Assembly (NCBI GenBank): GCA_032716605.1
Contig: CM064502.1
Location: 56,989,432-57,053,431, forward strand
Origin: Paralithodes platypus
Lineage: Eukaryota > Arthropoda > Malacostraca > Decapoda > Lithodidae
Length of the DNA: 64,000 nucleotides
Direction of reading: 5' to 3'
Notes under the pieces: generated by a model
Told to the model about the DNA's origin: nothing
The model's database searches: none
What the model saw: only the letters and a program-made list of their open reading frames with translations
Shown: piece by piece, positions 32,271 to 41,853 of the stretch
Layout: every line of letters starts with the position of its first letter
Position numbering within the stretch: the stretch's first letter is position 1
Made by a program: the position numbers and the translations under genes

Positions 32271-32447
32271 TACAGAGAGTGCATGGAAGGCTATTTATTT
32301 ACCTGTGGCTCAGACTATTTGGATATGCATGTGCCTCAACCAGGAGTTTATATAAATGCTTTAAGGGAACCCGCCGGCCTGACAGCGCTTGATGGGGTGA
32401 CTTTTCCAGTGTATAGCCTTGGATTGCATGTGTTACGTCGCCTGCAC
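32271..32447 (+). CDS. Candidate 177-nt cassette exon (unconfirmed)
   Basis: Bounded by TTATTCTAG and an excellent donor CAC|GTAAGTAC at 32448. Its 177 nt equal 59 codons. Only phase 0 is open, reading YRECMEGYLFTCGSDYLDMH and ending YSLGLHVLRRLH. GC content is higher than in the flanks and no MITE is nearby. A shorter version using CTTTTCCAG at 32409 would be 38 nt with phase 1 in and 0 out, also compatible with the mbl chain. I recognise no domain, so it may be an unrelated open stretch beside a chance donor. Confidence 0.25.
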
Positions 32448-33006
32448 GTAAGTACAAAGCTAATCCAATTTTTGTTTATTTATTAAGCTGTTTTACTGAT
32501 CTCTATGTGGTGTACATATGTGTGTGTGTGTGTGCGTGTGTGTTAAATGTGCACTTCTCTCCTTTTGACACGCTCTCACTGGACCCGCTTGATCTGTTAT
32601 TGTGGAACGCAACGCACCGCACGCATCAATCTTCACCGCACCCCCACAACTTCGCATGACCTGCACTTATCTTGCACGCTGATTGGTGACACCTCTACAA
32701 TTCACGCTTTTCATGTGGATTTTATTTTTCTCCTAAATGTGCACCTTGTTTTGTTGCCCTCAAATGCCTACTGTTTGCTTTGTGTCATACGCTTGTTTTG
32801 CTTCTTGTCATATTTTTCTATATGCTTGATTTGTATATTATCTATCTATCTATCTATTGCCTGACGCCGTGATCTATATTAATGGTGCTATATACTGACA
32901 TTACGCTTCTATCAATGCTATGCTTCTTGTGTATATATATAAAAACTCTCTACCACCCTCAACTGCTTCTTTTATGTTATATATTTGTTATGTTATATTG
33001 TCACAG
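32448..33006. other. Intronic sequence upstream of the mbl cassette
   Basis: Contains (GT)n near 32520 and (TATC)n near 32838. Ends TTATATTGTCACAG, the acceptor. Open frames here lack splice support. Confidence 0.45.
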
Positions 33007-33062
33007 CTGCTATTCTAACCAACAATGCCACATCTGTAGTTTACACAGATGAGAATGGACAG
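33007..33062 (+). CDS. mbl: muscleblind (mbl) small cassette exon linking KRPA region to second finger pair
   Basis: 56 nt between GTTATATTGTCACAG and CAG|GTATTTTG. Entered in phase 1 it reads AILTNNATSVVYTDENGQ and leaves in phase 0. That exactly converts the phase-1 donor at 14172 into the phase-0 acceptor at 40383, giving FVPVS-SAILTNN...DENGQ-LLDTLQICRDF in one open frame. Its acidic/polar composition suits a flexible lead-in to the CCCH pair. The donor is only moderate, so inclusion may be regulated. The call rests on phase, splice sites and context rather than on recognised homology, but the fit is specific. Confidence 0.65.
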
Positions 33063-34247
33063 GTATTTTGTTGTCCTCATAACAACGCCCTGCTGATACA
33101 TACATTGCTTCCACCGCTTCTTTCGCATATATTCCTCAACATATATTTTGACTCGAGTGATAATAATGTGCTTGTTATGCATTGCTACGTTTGTTTGTTT
33201 TTTGAAGCTATTTGTTGTATTGCTTATCTTTTGATGTATAACTTGCTGACATAAGGGTAAGTATTGCATAGATGCTTGTGTGGATAATATTGTTCTGCTG
33301 GTCTAGCTGTCTAAGTGAACTGTGGAGACAATCATCCCAAGACTTTTGACTGCCATGTGCATTAACATGTATGTATATACTGTACTTGTACGTACTCTGG
33401 TGCCTTCCCCATTTTGTTTTTGTTTTTTTTGTTTTTTTTTGTTTTTTTATGGGGGTGGCAGACTCGAGACAGAGCCCAAACAGGGACATCACAACACATC
33501 AGAAAAACAAAACAAAACACATGCATTAACATACACATGTAAATTACTTTTTCAATGTATTGTAGGCTATACAGTACAGTATACTGTATAATATGTTGCA
33601 TCTAAGCAAATTATTGCAGTATTTAGTAGCCCTTCAAATTAAAAAACAAGCATACAATATTTGTGTACAGTATATCTATTTGTTAAGGCATAGTACAGTA
33701 CTCTGTCTTTGTATTCATTTTAGTAATTACAAGAACACAATTTAATCAATTAAATTATTAAATATAATTCCATTAAAATAGCAGGATATGTGACCCAATG
33801 TTTTTTTTTATTTATTTACAAAAATAGAACATTGAAAACCTTACCCATACTGTACTATTATACAACATATGGTACAATTCAAATACAGTACTGTATACCA
33901 CAACTGCAAAATGTCAACTTAATTCAAGACCACCGAGTTACAAAACGTAACTCTTATAGGGCTGGCCTCAGCCAAAGCTAAGGATTTGACAATCACGAGC
34001 TCTTAGGGAACATTAGAAGCTGTACAGAATGAGACATAATATATTCTATTTTTATTAATTTAACTCCAAACACCTCCCAAAGAAATTAATGAAAGCATGT
34101 GATCCACCGGGATTCGAACCTAGGGTACCACACACAGATTATAAACACTCTTAACCATTACACCATCAAGGCAGTTACATATAAAAATAAGTACAGTACA
34201 GTATAGCACATGACTACGATTAATATCCATTTATCGAATACTAGACA
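33063..34247. other. mbl intron: T/A-rich sequence, one SINE
   Basis: A poly-T/TTTTTGTTTT tract at 33416-33450 and CAGTA-rich AT sequence. A - strand SINE lies at about 34085-34185. Short complementary open frames around 33208-33601 are composition-driven. Confidence 0.5.
34085..34185 (-). repeat. tRNA-derived SINE (family I), - strand
   Basis: On + strand: GAAAGCATGTGATCCACCGG, GGATTCGAACCTAGGGTACC (inverted B box) and ACCATTACACCATCAAGGCA (inverted A box). Same family as 10309-10415. Confidence 0.65.
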
Positions 34248-34473
34248 TTAACCCTCTCACGTTCTTGACGCAATTTTGAGCCTATTAGGGATACTTTAAA
34301 GCCGTTGTTACCATCAGGGGTATTTAGAAACCTTTAGTTTAGTTACTTCAACCTCTGCAGTCTTTGAGTTAGCTGTGGGCAGAAAACTAATTTTGGAGAG
34401 GTAATTATAACAGTGAGAGAACTCTATTTATTATTGCTAATCTGGCAACCTCTGCGTCATAAAAACATGAAAG
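34248..34473. mobile_element. Divergent TTAA palindrome (B-like)
   Basis: TTAACCCTCTCACGTTCTTGAC at the left and a CATGAAAGGGT end at the right; the interior does not match the common B arms, so this is a separate lineage with the same type of termini. The right end abuts a LINE fragment. Confidence 0.5.
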
Positions 34474-34674
34474 GGTCAATCTAATCCAATCGGATCTGGA
34501 TACAAGGAAACGAACAATAGAATAGATGGAGAAGGATGTTGAGTCTATCAAAATGTCAGAGTAAGTCTTCCTGCCAAAATATAGAGTACGTGACTGAGCG
34601 TAAAGTGGGCATTCAACAAGAATATGGTGAACTGTTAGAGGGACACTACAAGAATGACAGTCCGGACTAGGGTC
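34474..34674 (-). pseudogene. Non-LTR retrotransposon ORF2 C-terminal fragment
   Basis: The - strand is open for 67 codons and reads DPSPDCHSCSVPLTVHHILV, ECPLYAQSR, then IVRFLVSRSDWI. The C-X2-C...H-X3/4-C knuckle (C..C....LTV.HIL.ECP.Y) followed by a hydrophobic FL segment is the usual end of reverse-transcriptase proteins in jockey- and I-type LINEs. No start or upstream RT domain remains. Flanked on the + strand right side by a family D end. Confidence 0.75.
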
Positions 34675-34679
34675 ATTGG

Positions 34680-34780
34680 GGGATGGTTCACTTTTTGGTC
34701 AATTTTTTTCATTTATTTAATATTTTTCTAGTTTCCTCCCGAGACCTCCATCACACTTAAGAAAACATCCAAACACCTAA
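34680..34780. mobile_element. Family D terminal fragment
   Basis: TTTTTGGTCAATTTTTTTCA and TAGTTTCCTCCCGAGACCTC match the D terminal region; the rest is missing. Confidence 0.45.
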
Positions 34781-34787
34781 TGAAATT

Positions 34788-34880
34788 AATGAAAGCATGT
34801 GATCATCCCGGGATTCGAGCCTGGGTTACCACATACAGATCTTAAACACTCTAATCATTACACCATCAAGACAGTTATAA
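34788..34880 (-). repeat. tRNA-derived SINE (family I), - strand, second copy
   Basis: GAAAGCATGTGATCATCCCG, GGGATTCGAGCCTGGGTTAC and ATTACACCATCAAGACAGTT; about 700 bp from and in the same orientation as the copy at 34085. Confidence 0.65.
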
Positions 34881-34929
34881 GTACAGCACATGACTACAAT
34901 TTTGAGTATCATTGGCGCTTGAATTACGA

Positions 34930-35612
34930 TGTTGGCTGGGTTACCAAATCAAGTTCGCTAGATAGTAAGTAAAAGCCAAAAATCGATAGAGTAATACCAC
35001 AATCTCTAGAATATGACTCTTAAATGGCTCAAATCTCCTGAATATCTCTAGAATTCATGTCGCTAGATGTTAATATTTGCCTCTAGATCGAAGTAAATAC
35101 CTCTAGATCTAGTGGGAAAGTAGCTAAATTTGCAACAGTAGATGTCGGCCGGGCCGCGGCATGCTTGGCATGGTTGGGTCGTGGCGTACTTGTTATTTGC
35201 CCGCCTGCTGATAATATATATGATGATGACAATAAGTTATGGGGGATGGAGGGGTGAGGGGTGTATTCCACGCCAGTCAATATAGACGAGAACGTGATTG
35301 CGAGCATATGAGTAATGTAAACACTACATGGGCGGCGGCCGATTGGGATGCAGCCCAACCGCCATGTGACCCCAGGGGGTGATAAGGCGGCGTAAATGTT
35401 CTCAGTTTCCAACAGTGTTGCCAATTTAGTAGCTACTTTACCACTATGTCGAGAAGTATTTACTTCAATCTAGAGCCAAGTTATTACATCTAGTAGCATG
35501 AATTCTTGCGATATTTTGGAGATTGAAGCCATTTTAGAGCGATATTCTTGAGATTGTAGCATTATCCTAGCGATTTTCGGCATTTACTTACTATCTACTT
35601 GATATGGTGACC
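34930..35612. mobile_element. Long foldback element N with GC-rich centre
   Basis: Arms of about 200 bp (34935-35140 and 35405-35610) are degenerate inverted copies: AAATCAAGTTCGCTAGATAGTAAG pairs with TTACTATCTACTTGATATGG-type sequence, and GTAGCTAAATTTGCAACAG with GTTGCCAATTTAGTAGCTAC. The centre (35140-35400) is GC-rich and carries a - strand open frame of 113 codons (35083-35424) that I do not recognise. A single arm recurs near 60815-61025. Confidence 0.6.
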
Positions 35613-35699
35613 CACTCTCCAGCGCCCAGTTCTCTCCACAGTTCATAGGAGTGGTGTGCATGTCGCCTGGTTTGTGTATGTGTATGCTGGCTCTGTGTC

Positions 35700-35998
35700 T
35701 CTATAAAGTGTAGTCGATTGTGTCTATATAGTGTACAGTAGTTGATTGTGTCTCTGTGTCTCTATTTAGTGTAGTTGATTGTGTCTCTGTGTCTCTTTTA
35801 GTGTAGTTGATTGTCTCTGTGTCTCTATAAAGTGTAGTTAATTGTCTTTGTGTCTATATTGTGTAGTTGATTGTGTTTGTATATAGTGTACAGTAGTTGA
35901 TTGTGTCTTTGTGTTTGTATAAATTAGTGTATAGAGTTTAGTTGATTATGCCTACCTATGTGTTTGTATAAATTAGTGTAGTTGATTGTGTGTAGTAA
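35700..35998. repeat. Degenerate minisatellite, about 35-40 bp unit
   Basis: Seven or more imperfect units with core GTGTAGTTGATTGTGTCT plus CTGTGTCTCTATA. Confidence 0.85.
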
Positions 35999-36149
35999 CT
36001 CCCCTTTTGCCTGCTCCTCTAGTCATATATTCCCTACTGGTACATGTGTAGGGAAGCAATCATAGTGTTTTAGTCATTTCATAGTTGTAATATTTTAATA
36101 GGAAATGGGAAGAGAATAATAATAAGATAGCATAGGTTATTCCTTAACC

Positions 36150-36470
36150 CGTCCAATCCCAGCGACGGCTACTAGCTGTCAGTAGATAAGTCACTCCCCA
36201 GTCCCAGCGACGGCTAGGAGCCGTTAGTAATGTACTTTCCTTGTAACTGCCTGTATCGGGCTTTACCTGGTACCACGACCGTTTGAGCCCTGCTCTCGAT
36301 ATGGCAACACTTCTCAGCTTATATAAAACCCACTGAAGGGTGGGAGAGTTAGTCTTCCTTCATCTCTTGAGGTGGGAGGTTGTTCTATCTTGCCATTTTA
36401 GCCACATTGCTTGGGACTGGGGGGGACTTTTATTACTGTATCCTCTGGTACAGTAGGGGTTATAATTACC
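36150..36470 (+). promoter_or_regulatory. TATA-containing segment, possible LTR or transposon promoter
   Basis: A strong TATA-type word (CTTATATAAAACCC, near 36318) is followed about 30 bp later by AGTTAGTCTTCC. Upstream, CCCAGCGACGGCTA occurs twice. Promoter function and an LTR origin are guesses; no coding sequence follows. Confidence 0.25.
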
Positions 36471-36477
36471 TATGAAT

Positions 36478-36861
36478 TTAAGGGGGGTTACCGGTTTTTT
36501 TAATATTTCTCGCCTTTTCTCTCTTTCCCGGGCTTGTATCCATTCGGCCCCATTTAGCCAACTGTTTTAAGACGTTTATCCCCATCCAGGTGTCGATTTC
36601 TTCCTGGCGAGCAATAGCGAGCCAGCATTGTATGGAGACATCCGGCTTCACCGGAAAAAATGTTCTATCAAAAATTTTACAAATATAGCTTGCTGTCAAA
36701 ACAAAAAAATATATATGCTGGCTCGCTACTGATCGCCAGGAAAATATTGACACCTGGATGGGGGTAAACATCTTAAAATAGTAGGCTGAATGGGGGCCAA
36801 ATGGATACAAGCCAAAGAGAGAGGGAGAGAAAGATAAAAAAAGCGAGGTGGGCTCCCTTAA
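36478..36861. mobile_element. MITE family C, copy 6
   Basis: TTAAGGGGGGTTACCGG left and GCGAGGTGGGCTCCCTTAA right, with GGCTTGTATCCATTCGGC arms. Confidence 0.85.
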
Positions 36862-36985
36862 AGGCGCCTACAATAATTCTAACAATGAAAATACCGGACA
36901 TTTACTTTCCCCTCAGACAAGATTCTTCCCTTTCCTCGTGACGTAGTAGGTTAGTACAGTCAAAACCCCTCTCTCTCTCGCGGAC

Positions 36986-37296
36986 TACAGGTCTCCCTCG
37001 ATATACGATTGGGTTACGTTCCTGAAAACCCGATCTTGAATAGAAAAATCATATAGCAAACCCTAAAATTAATGGGGTAAATGGGGATGCGTTCTGGGAC
37101 CAACCAAAACCCAAACGCAAACCCCTAAAAACCTATAATAAAACCCGATCTTAAATAGAAAAATCATATAGCGAACCCTAAAATTAATGGGGTTAATGGG
37201 GATGCGTTCTTGGACCAGCCAAAACCCAAAAACAAACCCCTAAAATCCTATAATAATATCGTAAATCGGGGCATCGGATAGTGAGGGAGACCTGTA
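36986..37296. mobile_element. MITE family E, copy 3, with internal duplication
   Basis: TACAGGTCTCCCTCGATATA left and GTGAGGGAGACCTGTA right. The internal block CCCGATCTTRAATAGAAAAA through AACCTATAATAA is present twice in tandem (period about 120 bp), so this copy is 311 bp instead of about 190. Confidence 0.8.
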
Positions 37297-37324
37297 CCAT
37301 TATTCAAAGAACTCATTACTTTAT

Positions 37325-38122
37325 TTATTTTATTTATTTATTTTTCTGGTCCCCCATCTTTCTCATGTTTAGCCCCATTAGTTTTCAGATTTTAATTGGG
37401 GGGAACTACCAGTCCGAAAGGGCTAAATTCCGGAAGAGAATCCGGATTGTTTCCCCGTCTTTCGGACTACAATACGAAAGAGAGATACTGTACAGGTCTC
37501 CCTCACTATCCGATGTCCTGATTTACTATATTATTATAGGTTGTTAGGTGTTTGTGTTTAGGCTGGTCCCAAAACGCATCCCCATTTACCCCATTAATTT
37601 TAGGGTTTGCTATATGATTTTTCTATTTAAGATATGGTTTTCAGGAACGTAACCCAATTGTAAATCGAGGGAGACCTGTAATACGATCCGGAAGATCCGG
37701 ATCGTATTCCCTCTCTTTCGTATTGTCGTTTGAAAGAGGGAGAATTCAATCCGGATTTTTCGGATTGTATTCTTTCTCTTTCGGACAAAAAAAGAAAGAG
37801 AGGGAATTGCCGACTTGCGAGTTTCGTTCTATAAGGAAGTTGGAGCTGTAGACAACGATATCCAACAGAATTTACAGCTAAAATACGGTCGTAGTACTGT
37901 ACATTTATAAATACAGTACATAAAACCCAATTCAACATACCATTTATCCATCAGAAACGTACATTATTCTTGCATTTCTGTTTAATATCGATGTTCACGG
38001 CTCCAACTTCCTTATAGACCGAAACTCGCAAGTGGTCAATTGAGTCCGACACCGAAATCCATTCCGGAAGTGCCGGTATTCGGAACTTGAGGAGTCCGGA
38101 AGGGAGGGGCTTTTACTGTATA
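37325..38122. mobile_element. Nested cluster: family F split by families E and G, with a D fragment
   Basis: 37330-37400 is a D fragment (CATGTTTAGCCCCATTAG). From 37405 come F-type TCCGAAAGGG/CCGGAT words, interrupted by a complete E element (37491-37680) and a complete G element (37805-38041). F resumes after 38041 and ends GGGGCTTTTACTGTA at 38120. Confidence 0.7.
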
Positions 38123-38182
38123 TTGATTTGATTAAACTCCCTTGCATTAGATAAACTCCATATTTTGATCCATTTTTTGGTT

Positions 38183-38300
38183 AGCTATTGTAGCATATAG
38201 TGTAGTAATTAAATCTCTTCCCATTGTGAATTTTGATTCATTTTTTGTGTAAGCTATTGTAGCATATAGTGTAGTAATTAAATCTCTTCCCATTGTGATA
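38183..38300. repeat. 69-bp tandem duplication
   Basis: AGCTATTGTAGCATATAGTG plus TAGTAATTAAATCTCTTCCC occurs at 38183 and again at 38252 with no difference over about 46 bp. Confidence 0.85.
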
Positions 38301-38374
38301 TGCATAAACAAATTCTGTGTATTGTACTTAATGTATGGGGTCAGATGTTAGTGGTGCAGTATCGTAAACATCCT

Positions 38375-38588
38375 ATAGGTAGCGCCAGGGAACTTGACAA
38401 AAATCTTGATCCCTGACCTCTTTGTAACTCAAAAGGGCCTAGAGAAAATTGGTTGTAAATATGCACACCTATTTCCTGGTGGGCTCTTCCCAAATGATAG
38501 AAATGTCACCCCGATTGCTTTCATTTATTTTGATTTATGAGAAGTTAAGGGGTCAAGATTATTGTCAAGTTCGCTGGTGCTACCTAAA
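38375..38588. mobile_element. Family A'' MITE (AGGTAGCGCCA ends), copy 1
   Basis: Inverted ends TATAGGTAGCGCCAGGGAAC and GTTCGCTGGTGCTACCT; the interior is A-like (CTCTTTGTAACTCAAAAGG). The second copy is at 50819-51031. Confidence 0.75.
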
Positions 38589-38895
38589 GTACAGGTCAAC
38601 ATATCAGATATATATTTTCATCAAGATTCAATCATAAACAGAGACCTACTGTATACTGTTTTGCTGATATACAGTAATATAATCTTAATGCAGCATATAT
38701 AATAGATATATATTTTATACAGTATAAACTAGATCTTGATTCCTGTAGGCGTTGAACGGCAACTCAGGCGGAGACTCTGCCCATCACATCCCTTACTCCG
38801 ACCTAGCCTAGTATGCTGCTTCAAATGTAAACAATAATATGACAGAATGCTCTTATTCATACAATCAGTTCAGTTAGCAGAATTATATATCACAG
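38589..38895. other. Intronic AT-rich sequence
   Basis: Short TATATA runs; nothing else seen. Confidence 0.4.
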
Positions 38896-39391
38896 TACAG
38901 TCAGCCTAATAAGTGATGTCGCGGCACCAATTATATTTTTATCAATAATTAATATTAGCAATATCTACACATTTATTCATTTTGAGTGAGATATACAACC
39001 ATGTTCCTACACTTACCCACCCTATCCAACATCTGACAGACATTAACCCTGTCGCGCACGTATGGACGCCATGGCGCCATGAGCTACTTTTGCCCTGGCG
39101 CAGGTATGGACGCCATAGCATCCTTAAGCCCTGCACAAAATTCGGTAAATCTGCACGAGTCCATTTAGGACTCGATATATCTGGTCTACTAGTCCATATA
39201 TAGGGGTATCTGGCAAAATTTCATAGCTGCGTGAGCTTGGTGAACGGGAACAATGAAAAACCGTTAGCAGCCCCAGACCGTGTGTTGCCTGTCCATGGAA
39301 ACTTAAATAACTTACTCAGACCTGAGTTAATACAGCACAGAGCGAGCCAAACGTAATGACAGCCGAGACATGACTTATTAGCGCCACTGTA
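38896..39391. mobile_element. MITE family O copy carrying a 280-bp TTAA-flanked insertion
   Basis: Outer ends TACAGTCAGCCTAATAAGTG and GACTTATTAGCGCCACTGTA with the internal GATGTCGCGGCACCA block. Compared with the empty copy at 40092-40303, it has an extra segment 39047-39326 with TTAA on each side, starting CCCTGTCGCGCACG. TTAA plus CCCT is piggyBac-like (inference). Confidence 0.75.
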
Positions 39392-39445
39392 CCATTAATA
39401 GTTACGTACAGTACCTTCATTTTCTGCTTAGGTAGACCAGGGTAC

Positions 39446-39657
39446 TATACTCCGTTCCAAATAGGTAGGCCAGAAATTGTGAACCCTAACCTCTGTAACT
39501 CAAAAAGGGCTTGAGCAAATGGGCTGTGAATCTCCACACCTATTCCCTGGCTGACCCTTCTTAAGTTGTAGACATATTAGCTTGATTACTCCAGTCGTTT
39601 GTGAGTTATGGAGGTTAATGTTCAAGAGTTGTAGCCTGCTTATTTGGAACAGTGTAT
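39446..39657. mobile_element. MITE family A copy
   Basis: TATACTCCGTTCCAAATAGG left, CTTATTTGGAACAGTGTATA right. Confidence 0.85.
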
Positions 39658-39707
39658 ATCATAACTAAATTTTTATACAGAAGTGAGGTACTGTACTTGG
39701 AGGTAGA

Positions 39708-39978
39708 TTAAGGGGAGATTTTTAGTTTGCTTCCTAGAACACCATCAAGCTATACAAAATCATCCGTAAGACCCTCCTTCGATATACATTTTTAAATTTT
39801 TTGATAGAAAAATTGACATCTAAATGGCACGAATGGTCTAAAAATTGACAGAAATAGGGCGATATGTCTTTAAAATTGCCAAACTAACGGGGCGAACTTC
39901 TTAAAATATCAAAATCAATAGGGCTAAACATGAGGGAGCAGTCAAGAAAAAATCCCTCAAGTGGAAATCTTCCCTTAA
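39708..39978. mobile_element. MITE family D copy
   Basis: TTAAGGGGAGATTTTTAGTT left and CAAGTGGAAATCTTCCCTTAA right, shortened centre. Confidence 0.75.
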
Positions 39979-40046
39979 CTCAAGCCAACAGGGCATACTG
40001 CAATGATTCCACCGGTCTTAAACATCTCTCCCGCGGACTAGTACGT

Positions 40047-40383
40047 AATCCCTCTGACGGGGTAAATTCAATCTTCTCACCCGCAGCCTAGTACGGTTGG
40101 CCACTTAAGTGATGTCGCGGCACCAAGTGTAGTTCATTCAATAATTGGTATTAGCACTATCTAAACATTAATTCGTTTTGAGTGAGATATACACATATGT
40201 TCCTCTCTCCACACACCCTATTCAACATCTGACAGGCATTAATACAGCACACAGCGTGCAAAACATAATAACAGCGGCGACACGACTTATTTGGCCAACC
40301 GTACGTAATCCTGATAAGGTAAAATAATTCTCCTCACCCACGGCCTATATGTAATCCTCCTGACGGGGTTAATTTCCTTGCAG
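40047..40383 (+). repeat. Degenerate tandem repeat ending at the zinc-finger-3 acceptor, with family O insertion
   Basis: Units of about 45-55 bp with the pattern TACGTAATCC.TCTGACGGGG, TAAATTC..TTCTCACCC.C.G start at about 40048, 40302 and 40350. The last runs straight into TTAATTTCCTTGCAG at 40383. Between the first and second lies a complete family O element (40092-40303, ends TACGGTTGGCCACTTAAGTG and TTATTTGGCCAACCGTA). Confidence 0.65.
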
Positions 40384-40468
40384 TTGCTGGACACCCTACA
40401 AATATGCCGCGATTTTAAGTACGGACAGTGCGTGAGACCTGCCTGCAAGTTTGTCCATCTTCTTGAAG
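40384..40468 (+). CDS. mbl: muscleblind (mbl) exon encoding CCCH zinc finger 3
   Basis: 85 nt, phase 0 in and phase 1 out, between TTTCCTTGCAG and GAAG|GTAATGG. It reads LLDTLQICRDFKYGQC, VRPACKFVHLLE. Cysteines at residues 8, 16 and 21 and histidine at 25 give C-X7-C-X4-C-X3-H, the muscleblind CCCH fold that binds YGCY-type RNA (family knowledge). In vertebrate MBNL the first finger of each pair has C-X7-C-X6-C-X3-H, so this finger is two residues shorter. The exon joins in frame to 44193 to give LLE-DHVEVTDMKVSVC, the expected inter-finger linker. In insects too, mbl is known to encode isoforms with a second finger pair in downstream exons, so the position is plausible. Confidence 0.9.
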
Positions 40469-40591
40469 GTAATGGGGTTGGCGTTGGGTGGCAGTCCTCT
40501 CGTCCTCTAATTTTTGGTTTTGTTCACCTCTTGCAGTGTATTGGGGGGGACAGCAGTGACCCAAGAACCGCAAGCCCCTTGTAAGAATAAA
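40469..40591 (+). terminator. mbl: Possible intronic polyadenylation after zinc finger 3
   Basis: If the donor at 40469 is not used, the frame continues GNGVGVGWQSSRPLIFGFVH and stops at TAA 40582-40584. AATAAA follows at 40586-40591, with GT-containing sequence after it. This would yield a truncated protein with a lone third finger. The hexamer could be chance. Confidence 0.3.
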
Positions 40592-40933
40592 CTTTCAAGT
40601 GGTTGCTATCGCTCGCTTTCCTTTCCGCCTCCCTTGTGCTTCATAGCCAAGTCGTCAGATGTTTAGAGCGCTTATGAACGTCATTCTCAGTGCCGAAAAA
40701 ACTACCCTGATCACTATTATAATGTAAAACTTGCAAAATAAACAAACCAAAACTTATACGAACAAAGTAGAAAGACAAAATAACTAATCAAAATCGCTAT
40801 GTGGAAACAGCGCTTAAGCAAAATACACTATTTCAGAGACTATGAAGTACAGTAGTTGTCTTCCTCCCCTATCCAATTGTTTATGGGTCTGTATCAAGTG
40901 CAGTCGAACCTGAGAAATAGTCATCAATTACCG
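40592..40933. other. mbl intron with family J fragment
   Basis: 40719-40830 has ATAATGTAAAACTTGCAAAA, ACAAACCAAAACTTATACGA and ATCGCTATGTGGAAACAGCG, shared with 23757-23870. Confidence 0.55.
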
Positions 40934-41149
40934 TTAACCCCTTCTGTACCGGCACCGTCCTTTTAACTTTATTCTGGCTACTATTAGACGATTGTATTCA
41001 GCTTAAAAGGGCCTCCATCAATTATTGGGCTTCGAACTATCTCACTTAACCCATTTTACTACCACAGAGTCTTCTTAACATGCACAAAAATTGTCTAAAT
41101 ATAGCTAGAATACAATTTAAAAGATGCCACCGGTAAAGAAGGGGGTTAA
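40934..41149. mobile_element. MITE family B copy, canonical
   Basis: TTAACCCCTTCTGTACCGGC left and CCACCGGTAAAGAAGGGGGTTAA right. Confidence 0.85.
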
Positions 41150-41853
41150 CGCATCATATCTGTTTGGGTTATGTCATCGTGGTTTTGTGTTCAACGTCCC
41201 AGCACAAGACTGAAACAAAAGCCAGTCAGTGGTGAGTGTAATGCGGTCAGGGTGTCAAACCAAAGCAGAGTCCATTACATTTAGTCTTTATTATTGTATA
41301 TGCAAAGATATATTTATGGTTTATAGTTCAGTTTATGCCATTGGAAGTGATAAAATTACCAGAACAATGCTATTTTCTGTTAATTTTCTTGTATTCCTTC
41401 TCATATTGTCATTGGAAGTGATAAAATGGCCAGAACAATGCTATTTCATGTTAATTTTTTTGTATTCCTTCTCATTCAAGTCTTCGAACACAATTGCACC
41501 TGGTTTTGACACCCTGAAAGTGTGTAGCCTGTAACTTTTTCTACTACCCACAGTATAATAATATTTTGACTATACAGTACTGTTTTATCATGGCTCATTG
41601 CTTTTATTTTTGTGAGTACTTTCCTATTATTTTGATATAAATGAGACCATCTTCAGGACAACGCCTTTAAAATAGAATTTCTGATAGCATATTGTTGTAT
41701 ATAGATCATTTGAGCTAATTTAATGCTTAATGTTTTTCAAGTGTTATCATAGCACACAATTTAGTTATACAGTACAGTACAGTAATAGGGATTTTTAAAG
41801 TATAAGGTCATCCAAAGTGTCACTATTTTTGCCGATCTTGAGATGTAGATTAA
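41150..41853. other. mbl intron with a 71-bp tandem duplication
   Basis: TTGGAAGTGATAAAATTACC at 41341 repeats as TTGGAAGTGATAAAATGGCC at 41412, each followed by AGAACAATGCTATTT. The open frame at 41229-41534 spans it without recognisable content. Confidence 0.6.

Noticed and set aside
35083..35424. 113-codon - strand frame in foldback element N as a transposase
   Set aside because: No DDE/DDD-type pattern or other domain recognised, and it runs into the element's arms.
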